From Trichinella spiralis (taxonomy: Eukaryota; Nematoda; Enoplea; Trichinellida; Trichinellidae), in NCBI GenBank assembly GCA_000181795.3, contig CM012955.1, positions 1,345,137 to 1,409,136 of the forward strand: a stretch of DNA of 64,000 bases. Reading direction: 5' to 3'. The position numbers and the translations under genes are program-made. Positions within the stretch are counted from its first letter, which is position 1; each line of letters begins with the position of its first letter. Positions 49,736 to 62,900 of the stretch are shown in pieces. Under the pieces are notes generated by a model, which did no database searches, was not told the origin of the DNA, and saw only the letters and a program-made list of their open reading frames with translations.

Positions 49736-50659
49736 ACCATAAGAACGATCTTCAAGTTTAAATCAAAGATTTCTTAACATGATTGTTTAGATTCGAATAA
49801 GTGAATTTAATAACTAATGTCACTTCATTATCGATTTTATTTTTTATTAACACTGCTCACTACTACTTATGTATTTAATTATGAAATGATTTGTGTATTT
49901 TTATAGTTTTCAACTTATTGTTCATAATCTGTATCCTGAACTGTTCATTTTACTTGCCTATCAGTTGAAAAAATGTAATGAGCTTGCTGCTGAGCATAAT
50001 CTTGATTTTCAGTTTCTACTATTTTGTTGTTTTATGTATTATTTGGAGTTTCTACATACAAATATTGTATATTTTATAAACACCTATTATAAATAGTTCT
50101 GTGAGTCCTGATATTCGATTTTCATATTATTATTTAAAATGTGAAATGGCATTAATGGATACGAAATTATTTTTAGCATTTATTTAACAATTTAATTTTG
50201 TTTAACAGAGTGATTTAAAATTTTCTTTAATTTAATAATATAAGATATGAAAAATGTCATATTATTAAAGTTGCGTTATCGTTTACGTTGCATTAAAGAA
50301 TTTCATTTCCTTAAATAACTATATTAGGAAAAAGCTTATGAGTGGTGGAAATGAAGTTTCCATAAATAATTTCAATGAAAAAGAGTATTTCACAAGTTTG
50401 TACAGAGTTAAACGTGAAATAAACGAATATTCAACTTTTAATAAACGTAAAGAAATAAGTAAATACTTGACAAACACTCCAGTCACTTTTCGTACAAAAC
50501 GACGTAACGATAAAGCCATTGCCACATTCCATTCTGATCATGCATATATTTAACGTATTTACAAACCGATTTAAATTTTAAAATTCTAAACGTAGAAACA
50601 AACAAATAAATGAATAAAATTGATTATCGAATTTGAAATAGTATACTGTTTTGTATTTT
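49736..50659. other. Spacer between LTR and calcium sensor gene
   Basis: AT-rich. The only candidate is the short ORF at 50338-50553. Confidence 0.4.
50338..50553 (+). CDS. Short hypothetical ORF (71 residues)
   Basis: ATG 10 bases after an acceptor-like CTATATTAG. The frame codes a hydrophilic, basic peptide (KREINEYSTFNKRKEISK ... TFRTKRRNDKAIATF) and is followed within about 55 bases by AATAAA signals near 50604 and 50612. This arrangement fits a compact trans-spliced gene, but the peptide is short, AT-rich in codons and of no recognised family. It converges with the calcium sensor gene about 100 bp away. Confidence 0.25.
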   Translation: MSGGNEVSINNFNEKEYFTSLYRVKREINEYSTFNKRKEISKYLTNTPVTFRTKRRNDKAIATFHSDHAYI

Positions 50660-53103
50660 CTATTTTACAAAAGTAACACCTTCTTCTAATAAGCGTACGA
50701 TAGATTTGTCCGATTTTGCGCCTCGAATGAATTCTTCCAAAGAAAGCAGACCGTCGGCATTTTTATCCATAGCTTTGAAAATTTTGTCGGTCTTTTTTTC
50801 TGGTGTTGCTTCATCGTCAGGAATTTTCAACACATTTCCGATCATCTTGTATATAGCCTGAATTGATGAATAAAATAAATAGTTTTTTTATCAATTTGCA
50901 AATTATGTTATTATAATTTTGGTTTCAATTTTTTCCGATTGACATTACTTCTTATTTCTACAGGGAATGGTTGTTTGTTTTTTATTGCACCGACCGTTAT
51001 TACATTGATGTACATGACACAAGTGTTGTTGTTCGATATAAGCTGAACCTCTCTGCTTTTTGACTAAACCACTTTGAGATTCTGATACGTCGAGTTTGAA
51101 TTTTATTTTCTCCCTTTGAAAGTCCACTGAATCAATAGAAGAAGCACGCAAAGCAATAAAAACGATAAATAACATAAAAAATCAGAGAAATGTTATACAA
51201 CACGAGGTGACCAATTTTCAATGATGAATAGATAAAATTCAATTCTCTTTCATTCATTTTTCAAATTGAAAGAAAAAAGCAAATAATGACGAATGTTGGC
51301 AAAGCAGCTTGACACGTTTGATAAGCGCTTTTTGCTGCCTGTTGAAGATTAATACCACTAGTATCAATCAACTTTAATAATAGCATAGAACTTGCAGAGG
51401 CCGTGTCAGGTTAGTGATTTCGATTATTGGCATAGTTGATCGATTCGACCAATACTGTGACACTTGGACATTGAAACGTCGACTCTCAGTGGGAAAATTG
51501 TATCTCTTCAATTTACCCCAGAGACACTGACAACACGCCCAACTAATATTAGCCTCTTTGAACGACAACATGTCGCATTAGTCGAAAACCCTTTGACCAG
51601 AAGATGTGTTTGATTATTCCTTTGTCGTACAATGAATGAATCTAACTAATATACAGTATTCTAACAGTGAATATTTTTCAAAATGAAATTCAACAATAGC
51701 AACAACACTCTCGGATTAAATCTATCATGTTGCACCATAGTGACAGAATTGAATATTTTTGCAAAAAATTTCCATCACCATTTCAATTTCATATAAAATT
51801 TAATCGTCACTTTGTTCACCTTTCAAATGTGAATATTAAAAAAAAGCATTCTCCTAAAAGCAAACAAGTCTCTGCATTGTTACATTTAAACGGTGCATCT
51901 TATCTTTACAACAATCTAATTTTTCCACTTTTTCATTCAAAATAAAAAAAAGCAAAGTTGGTTGCTATTAAAAAAAAGTTAGCTTGAATATTTTTCTAAC
52001 TTTAAAACAACTTTGAACACTTGAAACCGCTGTTGAAATTTCTACTTGGAAGTCGAGTAGTTCAGTTTTTCAACGGAACCACATTTCTTGAGGCACTTCA
52101 ATGAAAACATTTGAAAATGCATTATTAAAGTAATCAGTAAAATGATTAAACTAGTACTGTTGTTGTTTTTTCATTTATATTTTATAGCAAATTTTAATTT
52201 TAAATTATAAAATTGCCGTCTTAAGAAATGCCAAAATAAATTGCCCCACTGGCTCTGCTTGATGATTGTCATTCTACGACCACTTTAATTTTAATGTTGT
52301 TAAACATTTGCTTTATTTATTAATAAATAAATTCGATTTTATTGCAGTTTGTTATTGCTTCCCTTTCGCAAATAGATTCTTTCCAATGGCGAGATTCTTG
52401 GACAATAGAAGTGAAAACACTTTTAATTAGGCGACAAGCTTTAACAAATATTTAATTGGTAAAAATAAATGGTTGGGGGTATTCTGCTTTGGAAACGGGT
52501 TTGTTCAATGACACCAAAGTTCGTGTCAGGGTTAACTACATTTTCAACAAACAACAACTCAAGTAGCTCCTGATTTGACGAACCCCGAAAAGAAGTAATT
52601 TTTCCACTACAAATCTTTCCTGTAAAATTATGCAAATTTCCAAAAGGCAAAAATACAAACCGAAACAACGTCGAGCATCTCTTGCCTTGATATGTAACCG
52701 TCGCCGTCGACGTCGTACATGCGAAATGCCCATTCCAACTTTTGCTCGACCCTACCACGTGTGGTGATGCTCAGTGCGCACATGAATTCACGGAAGTCGA
52801 TCGAACCATCACCGTTGGAATCGAAAATTCGAAATACATGCTCGGCAAATTTGGACGCATCTCCGTACGGGAAAAGATATGCATAAATTCTTGAAACACG
52901 TGATTGTCATTATTAATATCAAATTGAAATGAAAAATGAAATATTGAATAGTACTTTTTAAATTCTTCCGCTGTCAAATGTCCATAGGGGCAATCTTTCA
53001 TGAATCCTTTGTACCATTCTTGAATTTCCATTTCTGTAAATTCAGTGCACTGACGAATATCTTCGATTGCTTCAGGGCGTAGTTTGCTTCCTTTTTGTCC
53101 CAT
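50660..53103 (-). CDS. Neuronal calcium sensor, hippocalcin/VILIP (NCS) type EF-hand protein
   Basis: Calcium-myristoyl switch protein of neurons. Exons (minus): 52955-53103 (ATG at 53103), 52661-52889 and 50660-50857; 191 residues (family 190-193). MGQKGSK gives the N-myristoylation glycine. EF1 is the degenerate CPxG hand (KDCPYGHL) as in all members. EF2 ([12 protein letters not shown]), EF3 ([12 protein letters not shown]) and EF4 ([12 protein letters not shown]) have complete calcium loops, so three sites should bind. [18 protein letters not shown] and [16 protein letters not shown] place it with hippocalcin/neurocalcin/VILIP (worm NCS-2/NCS-3-like) rather than NCS-1, which has PQGD/EGAKAD. 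Intron 2 is 1.8 kb and may host a nested ORF. Confidence 0.95.
50945..51175 (-). CDS. Possible small secreted cysteine-containing peptide nested in calcium sensor intron
   Basis: ATG-started frame of 76 residues in the large intron, same strand as the host gene. The N terminus [16 protein letters not shown] reads like a signal peptide with a plausible cleavage site. A charged stretch with KK follows, then a C-terminal part with four cysteines (CHVHQC, GRCNKK, IPCRNKK). No family is recognised. Random frames in AT-rich DNA can mimic signal peptides, and no promoter or splice support is visible, so this is only a candidate. Confidence 0.25.
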   Translation of the reverse strand: MLFIVFIALRASSIDSVDFQREKIKFKLDVSESQSGLVKKQRGSAYIEQQHLCHVHQCNNGRCNKKQTTIPCRNKK

Positions 53104-56100
53104 CACGATGCAGTGGAGAACGTCGGTCGCTGTGAGACTGATGCACAACAACGTATTCACTACTACTAACTAGTGATTAGCCATCTCTAGCCTGCAACAG
53201 AGGGAGTGGGGGAGAGAAAGAGATGAAAAGGCTGCGTTTATTATTATTATAATAGCAAATGACAAGCGAGTTGTGGATAAGAATAGAAATAGAAATTCGA
53301 ATGTAATAGCGACAAGACGGCAAGAAGGCAGGATGAGAAAAATGAATCGCGACCACCTCTCGACAAATTATCACTGCCGAATTGTTTGATTCGAAACTTC
53401 CACGTCCATTGAGCTTGTTTTTGGCAACACTAGTGCTTGGCACGAATAAGCCTGAACGCCAAGCGTGAAGCCGAACACCATGGTGCCGATGGGACACTGA
53501 AGAATAGATGTTTATCGCCAGGCGACCGATTTATACTGAGAAAAGACAGCCGTATCATTTATATAAACCATTTCCTGAAAATGCGAACACTACTGCTCAG
53601 CATTGCTAAGCACAAATGAGCGATCAACGCATAAGAAGCTGTTTGTCAAAAATAATCCCGTAATCGGTTGGTGCCACTTGTGCAAACTCATTTGACAATT
53701 TCAAATCAATCTCGTTTCATTGTCGGCACCAACTTTCCGCCGGATGCTTTTTCTTTTCTGTAACAATTTCTGTGCCTATTAATTGACAATACGCAGCAAA
53801 AATTGCTCATCCTTTTGCTTTTGTTAATTAATCACCATTATACTTATCCATCAGGTCGACTAAGAAGAAAGACTAAGCTTCTTTTCTTTTCTGTGATTAA
53901 TAAATTCATCATTATTAAATATTTTTATTATGATTATTTTAATTTGAAAAATTGTTAAACGAAAATTTTCAAGTTGGCGCTGATGTGATGAAACGGAGAA
54001 AAAAAAGACAAAATCTAAAGAAGAATTGCAATAACGGCGACTATGTGAAAAATTATTCCTATCTCCTGTTAAAAAATATCACTTGAAACATTTTTCGATG
54101 TGACATTTTTTCCAACCTTTTCAATTTTGCACGAATAAAATGATATAAGTTGCTTGCTACACGTTGTTGCGTCTATTTGAAATTGTTCTCTTTTCACAAT
54201 CTCTCATGCTAATTTCACTTTTTCAATGTTTATCATTGTTCTTTTTCTGCACGTACCGTTGAATCAGGCTGCTTGCTGCAGGCTAAACAAACATTTGCTT
54301 GTTTGTTGGAAAAATATGTTCGAATCACAAATGCAGCAAATGTTGCTGTAAAACCTGTGCTTCTTCTTCTTCTTCTTCATAGAGAACATCAGCCTAGGGG
54401 ACATATGCTTGAATAGCAAAAATCCCGTGGCCAGCTTTTTCACAGCAATACATTCTTCCACATGTTGGGCAAACATTCAGTCAGGACAAGATTGAAAGAG
54501 CATTTATCAAAAGTAAAGAGTTGAAATGATGACGCAGTTCGCTTGTTGCCGCTAACAAAATTAACCGATGGCGGTTTTGCATTTTTATTTTCCAACATTT
54601 GCTGTTGAAAAAAAGTGCAAAAATAATGCATCCTGATTATGAAACTTCTTTGACAATTTGGTTTTACTTTATTGAAATCAAATTTTACAAAATCACCTTT
54701 TCACCGATTTATTATCACTCTGCTCTTCCGTCAATAATGCAATATTGCGGTGACAAAATTACATCAATATTCATAATTTGCATTTTGACATCAAGTAGAA
54801 AATTAATCTCACACAAGTTTGCATTTTGCTTTTGAACTTGAAATTCAAACGTCTTGCATTGACGTTTGTGATGAAGATTTTTTCGTCTTCCATCATACTC
54901 ATATTTCAGTCGAATTGAATATAAATAATAATAATTTCTTCTTTTTTCTTCAATTCAACTTTTAATCTTTAAAATTTTTCTTCATAAAATGCAACTGTTT
55001 ATAAAATGCAACTATTCAAATTCAAAATGTGTAATAGTTTGTTGTTAAATTTTATTAAAATATTTCTTCACTTGTAAAAATAAAAATATTGAACAGTTTT
55101 TTTTTCACATTTACAGTATATTAATGATACAGGATTACAGAATACAGTAATGTCATGCAAATTGATAATAAAGAAAATTCAACTTTTGCAATGTGAACAT
55201 TATTTATGCAAAATAGATACAAAGTTCAATAGAAAAAAACAAACGTTTCGATAGTAAGTTTTCAAAGTTCCATTTTTTGTAATTTCAATTTCATTACAAC
55301 TTTAACAAAAATGACGTAGCTGATTAACATGCAAATTTTGCATTTCCAGTTGCTATTTTGGAATAAATAATAATGAAAGCAGATTTTGTTGGTTTGTATT
55401 AAAAAAAAAGAATTTTTTTTTTCAATTTCAAATAATTGAACATTTCGAAATAATTTCACGTCGAGAAACTCCAATAATTCGAGTTTATGGGCAAAATGAA
55501 TTACACGAAACAATTGCAACGTTTGCATGTGAAAATTGTACATTTAATCAAGAAATGCTGAACTTTCAAACCGACGTGGATAATTAAAATTGATTCATTT
55601 GTGCTTTTTTTCTATTAGACAATTGAATTGATAGTAGATCTTTTTCTTTGCTGTTTCTTGACAAATTATTGATGAAAGGGAAAAAAATGATTCCGCGAAA
55701 AGTCAAAGTATAAAAGAAACAAGCCATCAAATATCTTATTAAGTAAATTCAATTACGTCGCTGAAATGAAAAACTTGCGAGATGTTGGCTAATTCTTTTC
55801 TTAGCAGCAAGCGGCGGCTAGCTTACGCAGCGGTCAAACTTAGCCGAATGACGTTTGCTGTTTTGCAAAGCTGCCGACCAACCATCTATTGGTTCTTATT
55901 CATCTCCAACTGCTCATACCAGTGCTATATGGACATTTATCAATATTTCTAATTGAAACAAGAATCAATGCTTCATTTAATAGATTCCGTGGCGCAAGTT
56001 TGGATATAGTTAATATGTATGTTTGCTTGCGGTGATTGAAAGAGAATACTGAAGTGAACTGTGACTTGAAGAATTATATTTTATCTTTTCTTTTTCTTCA

Positions 56101-56696
56101 TAAGACATTCCAGAAAAAAATAACTTATAATGAGGAAAAATAAAAAAAAAACTTTATCTAGACAATGCCAATCCGACCGTAATTTCACCATTTTGGCAGT
56201 TCCTTTTTTTCACTTGCACATGCCTCAGTAGTTTGTTAGCAATAGTCAATTGTTTCGATTAAAAAATTGCTTTACTGCTTCTCTGAAACAATTTCATTTT
56301 TGATTTTTAAGTAATTTTGAAAATTAATTCTCAAATAATTCAGAATCAGAAATTAAAAATATGTTTTGTTTTCTTTTTCATCATTTGTTTAAAACTCACT
56401 ACAGTATACGAAATTGTTGTATTTAAAATATATTCCTTATTGAAAATTTCAGCACTTTTTCTTATCCACTCTGATTCAAATTTTTTAATGAAAATAACAT
56501 TTTTACTTTTTTGCACTGAAAACAATAACAGCAAAATGAAGTGGATAGCTTCTTTGACAATCAATGCGTCAATAACGGCAGTGAATATTACAAATTTTCA
56601 AACGGTACCGTTGTTTTTCATCTGAATAAAATTGGATACAAATTATTCAAGCATTTCAAAGTCATATAACAAAGTACCAACCTGAACGTGTTGTAG
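53104..56696. other. Large AT-rich intergenic region
   Basis: About 3.6 kb upstream of the calcium sensor gene and downstream of the TMEM200-like gene (both minus strand). The left 400 bp is likely its 5' UTR and promoter (a CT-rich block near 53200). A CTT repeat lies near 54361-54379. No frame or RNA gene is convincing. Confidence 0.5.
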
Positions 56697-57233
56697 TCAA
56701 GAAGGAATTGTTGGCACTGATCGGTTGTCGGACTTTGCTCTAACAGATAATGAACAACTTTCATGCTTCGTGAAACAACGACCAATTTCTATCAATCGGC
56801 TATGCCATCCTCTTCTGAATGAATCATCTACAGATTGAGGTTGAGCTGTTTCAAGCTGGACTGATTTATTATTATTATTATTATTGTTGTTGTTGTTGTT
56901 GCCCTGTTCAGATGAGGATAATCGAAATTTTGACGAAATATTTTTCCAATTCGAGTTTTTCGATTCGCTTTTATCACGACTTTCCAACGTGACTACGCAA
57001 ACGATGATGAGAATAAAGGCACCGGCGCCCATAACTACTGGACCTAAGTATGAAAGAGGAACCAGCGGATCAGATGTCACAAATGCACTTGCTTCCTGAC
57101 GACTGTAATAACCGACGATGCTCATCGCTACTCCTGCAGCTAATAGCAAACTGCCTGACAAACTTATCCGACACAGCGCGGAAATTTTAAGCCTTTGCAA
57201 AGTTGGCGGTGAAACCTCGTTCAGTGTATTCAT
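56697..57233 (-). CDS. TMEM200-like two-pass membrane protein
   Basis: Single-exon frame of 178 residues from the ATG at 57233. Two hydrophobic segments are visible: about 25-43 (ISLSGSLLLAAGVAMSIVGYY) and about 62-83 (LGPVVMGAGAFILIIVCVVTL), followed by ESRDKSE. This order (short loop, GYY after span 1, LGPVVMGAG opening span 2, E-RDK after it) resembles the conserved core of TMEM200 proteins (GP-LMG-G and E-RD). The C-terminal half is polar with an 11-residue Asn run coded by a simple triplet repeat. The frame continues upstream of 57233 without an ATG, so a 5' exon may be missing. Function of the family is not established. Confidence 0.6.
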   Translation of the reverse strand: MNTLNEVSPPTLQRLKISALCRISLSGSLLLAAGVAMSIVGYYSRQEASAFVTSDPLVPLSYLGPVVMGAGAFILIIVCVVTLESRDKSESKNSNWKNISSKFRLSSSEQGNNNNNNNNNNNKSVQLETAQPQSVDDSFRRGWHSRLIEIGRCFTKHESCSLSVRAKSDNRSVPTIPS

Positions 57234-59994
57234 CAAATGAAAGAAAAAAGCAGAATAAAAATTGCTAACCGGATGGGATTCCAGCCGACAGCTCAACAGC
57301 TAGGCTGTGGACCCCTACAAGGGAAAAATTCACCAATTCAAACTTGCTCAACGGACCATATTACATTAACTGTCGAATCGAGCAAAAACGAGCAAAAAAA
57401 GCGGCTACCACATGCAGCTTAAGAAAATTTAATCGCATAAAACATCGACGACGCCACTAATTATTAAGTGGTCGTCCAAAATGGCAGCCGATTGTCATTG
57501 ATCCAGCTTCTTACAGGTTAACTTGATCAATGCGATTATGCCATTGCCAGTCAATATGCGATGCGGACAGTCATATCCAGCAGGTTGATTGCCATGAAGT
57601 TTGTTTTTTCCTTTTCCTTTTTCATCCAAGTTAAATATTAATAATCGATGTGGACCGGTATTATTAATTTGATAACCGGCCAGTAACAATGTTTGAAAAG
57701 AATGAGCAAGCAGGTCGGGTAAAGTTGGAATGGAAAAAAGCCACGCTGATATCAAATTAACAAAAAGTCACAGTTGCAGAACAACAAAAATCGACACGAT
57801 CGAGCATTGAAATTTGCTAAAACGGCTAATCGCTTCTTCTCACATTCCAAATGACATTTTCTCTTTCAGTCGTCTTTTTCATTGATTTTTTTGTTGTTGT
57901 TATTGTTGTTGCAAATCATGAGAGCATAGCATCCAATGAATTAAACATATTGCTGAGAAAAATTATGCAGCATACATGTATATGTGTATGTATGTATGCA
58001 TTGCACTTCTGGTTAAAAAAAAGAAAAATCCTCTGCAACTTGAACAGACTAAAAGTTCATTTTAATATACATTTTGTGAATGCAAAGTTGTACATTTAAA
58101 ATAAAAGAAACATAACCGAAAAACAGTTTTTAGCGTTGAAATTATGTTTGACAGCAGTCAGATTGAATTTTATATATTTGGAAAGGTAAAGCATTGCAAG
58201 GGTGATCTATCTAGTAAATTAGAAAATTCAAGCAGAGCTTTTAATTTGCTTCGCTGATTACGACGATTTAACTGAAAATGCTTTGTTAGAAATTGAACAA
58301 TTTGTTGCAGAAATTGTGAGACAATTTTTTCACATTTAAGCAATTGAATGACGAAAGAAACCACTTTTGTAATAAGTATATGAAACGTGATCACAGAAAT
58401 TGATTGCAAAGTTTGGATAATCAATTGCTGATAAAAGTCAGTTCGATAATGCATTGTCATAAAATAATGAAATTATAATTTTGTGCTGTTAGCATTAAAT
58501 GGATAATGCTTGCAGGCAAACATTTTGCAATTTGTTATCATTTTCAGCAAAGTTTTTAAAAGAACTTGCAAATGTGTAAACTTCTTGCCACTCATAAGTT
58601 TCATTATAAAAGCCAGTTTAGTTTATTTGAAATTGTGCTTCAAGAAAGCAAGTTAAACATCAGTGTTATGTAAGGTTTTAAGGATTTTAATATTAATATT
58701 TATCGATAATGGAAAATAATAAAAGTACAAGAAGCTTTGACTCGTAAGCAGAATGATGGAGAACGAAGCAATTAAATGTATTGCTGTGTTCTCTAATACA
58801 GCACAACTTCAAATTGGATACATGCAATTAAAATAATGCTTAACTTCTTTGTTTTTCTTTTAATTAAACATTTTCTCTAATATTTTAAGTGCATAAGTAA
58901 ACTTAAACTTCAAATGTGTATTCTGTTGTTGTTATGTTATTCGCAAAAATTGTTCAACCAACAATAACGGCACCAGCATCATTGGAGGAGAAGTATATTA
59001 AAATTGAACTTTACATATTATTAAATGATGATCATTTATTTATTCACGTTAAAATTTGAAATGCTAAATGAAATAATAAATAAATTTTTGTAAGTATTCA
59101 TTGCTGTTTGAAATGAGACTTTCAGTTTGTTTTTCAGAGGTCAAAACTTGGTCAACGTGAAGCTGCTAATGTCAGGCAAAACGACCGGATGTTTCTTTGA
59201 TTGCACTCAGCGAGAAGATCACATTTCGCCAATTGTGAAGCCTCCTGACCGATGGTTGAAAATTGTCGCCTAGAGCATGCATCACTTGTGTTTGTTGCAC
59301 TGTTGGTTGTCGCTTGCCACTGCGCCGTGGTCGATATTGTTCACGACAGTTGAGGTCGCAGCAATGAATAGCACTTCCACCCCTGCCACTCGACCAAAGC
59401 TGTCGACCAAAGTTTCGCTCACAGCTTTTCAAACAGCCTCACGACCTGCACTGCCGAACATTATTACTTTGTCAGCAAATTTTGATCATGATCATTGTCA
59501 CTTTTATCTTATCAAATTCAGTTTTTCTTTTACTTGTAAGCATGATTTTTTTGTTAATTTTAATTTCTTTTTGACATGCATATATAACAAAAGCGAAGAT
59601 TACTTAATTAAAGAGAGCATCAATTTATGTATAAATTTATTCCGAAGTTTGATAAGCAACTTTAATGTAAATTTTGAAGTTTGTCATTTGAAGGGATAAA
59701 TATTAATTGAACAAAGGACAATTTTCAACAAAATTCTCATTCATATTTTCTTCACACGAGACATTATCATTCATCTGTATTTATTTATAATCATCTGTTA
59801 AAACACTCATTTAAATATAATTATTTGCGTAACAATCTTCACTATTCTTCTTCTTCTTCTTCTACTTGTTAATAATGGGTAAATATTTGCACAGAAAGTT
59901 TGCATATAAATTGAGGGTATTTTCTTTAAATTATTTCGCAGAACTTCAAATTTTGCAATATGAAATCAGACTGTCGCAGCATTATTGTTTCTAG
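57234..59994. other. Intergenic and possible 5' part of the cuticlin-like gene
   Basis: AT-rich at left. A more G+C-balanced island at about 59140-59460 holds a candidate signal-peptide exon for the downstream ZP gene. An 86-codon minus-strand frame at 57495-57755 lacks an ATG. Otherwise no gene. Confidence 0.45.
59252..59329 (+). other. Candidate signal-peptide exon of the cuticlin-like gene
   Basis: From the ATG at 59252 the frame reads MVENCRLEHASLVFVALLVV and continues to a small-residue end (ACHCAV), a typical cleavable signal sequence. Donor-like GT dinucleotides at 59327 or 59330 would both join in phase 0 to the exon starting at 59995. ZP/cuticlin proteins need a signal peptide and none is otherwise present. 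The donors are weak, so this is a proposal. Confidence 0.35.
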
Positions 59995-62900
59995 TTGCTC
60001 ATCGAACCTCTCGTCTGCGCCATTTTGTTAGAGAATGGTCTTATTGGTAAGATTTTATGTTTTTTAAAATTTGGTACAATTAAATTTTGTCCAAATTTTT
60101 CATTTTAGGCGAACCGGCCATTGAATGCCATCCAAATGCAGTTCAGGTTACTTTTCAAACGGAAAATCCATTCCAAGGACACGTTTATGTACGTGGACAC
60201 TATGAAAATGAGGACTGCCGACGGGACTACGTTAACGGAAAGGACACCATCGTTGTTACGCAAGTTCATTTTAGCCGATGTGGTGTACGTCGACAGAGAA
60301 CAGTATGGAATTTATGCTCTTTTCTTTTTTTTAAGCTGTTTGTACATATGGTATAAATGCACTAATTTTAAACATGCAGCAAAATGGGGCAAATTTAGAA
60401 AATCAACTTTATAAATTATTACATCAGAAAATTTGGATTCAATAGAAAAGATTGTCTCATATATGTTTAATTAGAATGTGAAACATTTTAAGTTGAATAT
60501 TAATGTCTGATCAAAATATATTTATAACAGGTATAGATTTAGCAATAGCATACAATTGTTTTATAACACAACAATTTGTTTCATATTTGAATGTGATTAT
60601 AATTAATATTGTTGATATTTTAGCAGAAAATTGTCCTAAAAATATTACTATTAATGAATAGGTGAAAATTAATTATAAATGAAGCTTAAATTCGATTTCA
60701 AATATGTTGAGATCATGTCATTAATTTTTCTTGAAAATCATTGTTATGTAACTGCAAAACAGTTTTAAATTAAATAAAATAGTTGAAATATTTTTTAAGC
60801 ACAACAAAAAAGGCAGACGCATTCTTTAGATTTCAATACAATATCATCATTTGTGTACGCGTAAATTAGAACTGATTGCGTATTAATTTGCACGTGGGTA
60901 ATTAACATATGTTAAACTAACAACGGCTACTCTTTGTTATTAATATGATTGTTTTTGGTCATTATTGAATGCTGCTTTTTGTAATTCAATTAGTTGATAA
61001 TAGTTTATTGTACTCTGAGTTATTATTTTTTTAATTTAGAATAATATATTCAGTCACCTATTTTTGTACATATGCTTTTTGTAAATCAACAGACAGCTAA
61101 GTGTGACTAGGTGATATTGTCATCGAAATTTTTGACCGCTGTCCAATGGCAAGTTTCGGTAAACATGAAAATAAACAACTACCGAATGACAGACAATCAC
61201 GTCAAGGACGTTGTCATTTCTGAAGAATAACGTGTATGAACATTCTGATTCAGTGGTGGAATAAATTCAGGGGTCAGCTGAGGTTGCCCATCTGCACTTT
61301 GCAGCCATTCAGGCACTGTTTACTTTCTTCTTTTCTTTGACAACATGACAGATATTGCTTTACAATCACAAATGTAGCAGCTTTAAAAAATCCCGTGATT
61401 TATAAAAGTTAAAATTAGTGATATGAAAGAAAATATCATAATTTTTTATGGTTGAACATGGTTTTCATGTAAATGATATTTTGCAATAAATTAAAGTAGA
61501 AAATTCCCTTTTCAGAGCACATTTTAAAGGAATGATTTAGATTTACAATTAAAATCGTTTTATATTTTCCGTCTGTTAATATATGCATATATGCTATGCG
61601 AAATCTAGACAAATGCTAATTTTCAACAATTTGCAACAATTTTGCTAACTGTTGACAATTAGCAAAGTATTGGCCTTTTATTATCAGTTTGCATGCAATT
61701 CACCATTACCAAATTTGGAAAGATTTTCAAAGAATGGTCAGGCGAAATTAGAAAAATATTTCGATGGTCACATTCAGCAATCACCATTTCTGGTTTTAAC
61801 TGCTGGGAACTGCAGATGCAGATGTGGTTTGTTGAGAAATATTTTCTCATTGCCTTCTAAAGTTGCTAAGAAGCTAAATTTCCGCGAACGAAAATAACAT
61901 GTTTGCAAAATCAACGTTGACATGATAAAATTCGATCCCGATGGGACATGGTGTTCGCTTAGGAGCCTGGCCTGACTGTTGCTGCTCCCTTAGGAAACTG
62001 ACCTGGACATGGTGGTCTCTTAGGTGCTTAGACCACATCTGCATCTGCAGTTCTCAGCTAAATCTAGAAATGGTGATTAATCATTGTGACCATGAAAATA
62101 TTTTTCTAATTTCTAATTTTACATTAATAATTATTTTTTAAATCTTGAATTGCAAACTGTTGATAAAACGCAAAAACGTTGCTAATTGTCAACATTTAGC
62201 AAGGAAATTTGCAAATTTTCAACATTTAGCAATGGAGCTTGCGAACTGCCAACAATTCACAAAATTGCTGCACATTGTTAAAAATTAGCAATTGTCTAGA
62301 TTTTGCGTAACATATATAAATCATATTAAAAAGTATCCAATTGATGACATCATTTTAGACAAACCCCAAAGGACTTAGCATGACCACTACATTGATAATC
62401 ACTTTTCATCGGACGTTTGTCACGGCTACTGATAGGGCGTTTAATGTACAATGCTTTTACATAGAAGAAGACAGAATTGTAACACAAAACATGGATGTGA
62501 GGTAAAAATACACGGTATATTCTTAAAATCAATAAAACACACAGATCAATTTCTTGCAGTGGAATTCCAACGTCAGATTTGGATATGAATCCACCAGAGC
62601 CAACTTGCAGTTATCATGTTCTCAGAGGAGGACGAGCAGGGGTTGTAGTTAGCCATGGAAAGGTTGGAGATCCAGTCTATCATCGATGGATGTGCATTTA
62701 TCCAATGCCAGGTAATAACATCGAATGACTGCTAAAATGTATGAGACAATGCTTGCCATTATTGTCAGACATGTACTGCATGTTCATACACAGCTGCACT
62801 GTGGATGATGGAGAAGGAGAATTGTTCAACGTTATTGATGAAAATGGGCAAGTTGCTTACTTTTCAAAAATGTGATCATTACAAATTCTGAACTGCCGAA

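Noticed and set aside
57495-57755. 86-codon minus-strand frame upstream of the TMEM200-like gene
   Set aside because: It has no ATG at its start and no matching splice partner was found. Some stretches look protein-like, but not enough to call a gene.
58170-58460. 96-codon minus-strand ORF
   Set aside because: AT-rich Leu/Ile/Gln-biased sequence without domain, splice or poly(A) context; likely chance.
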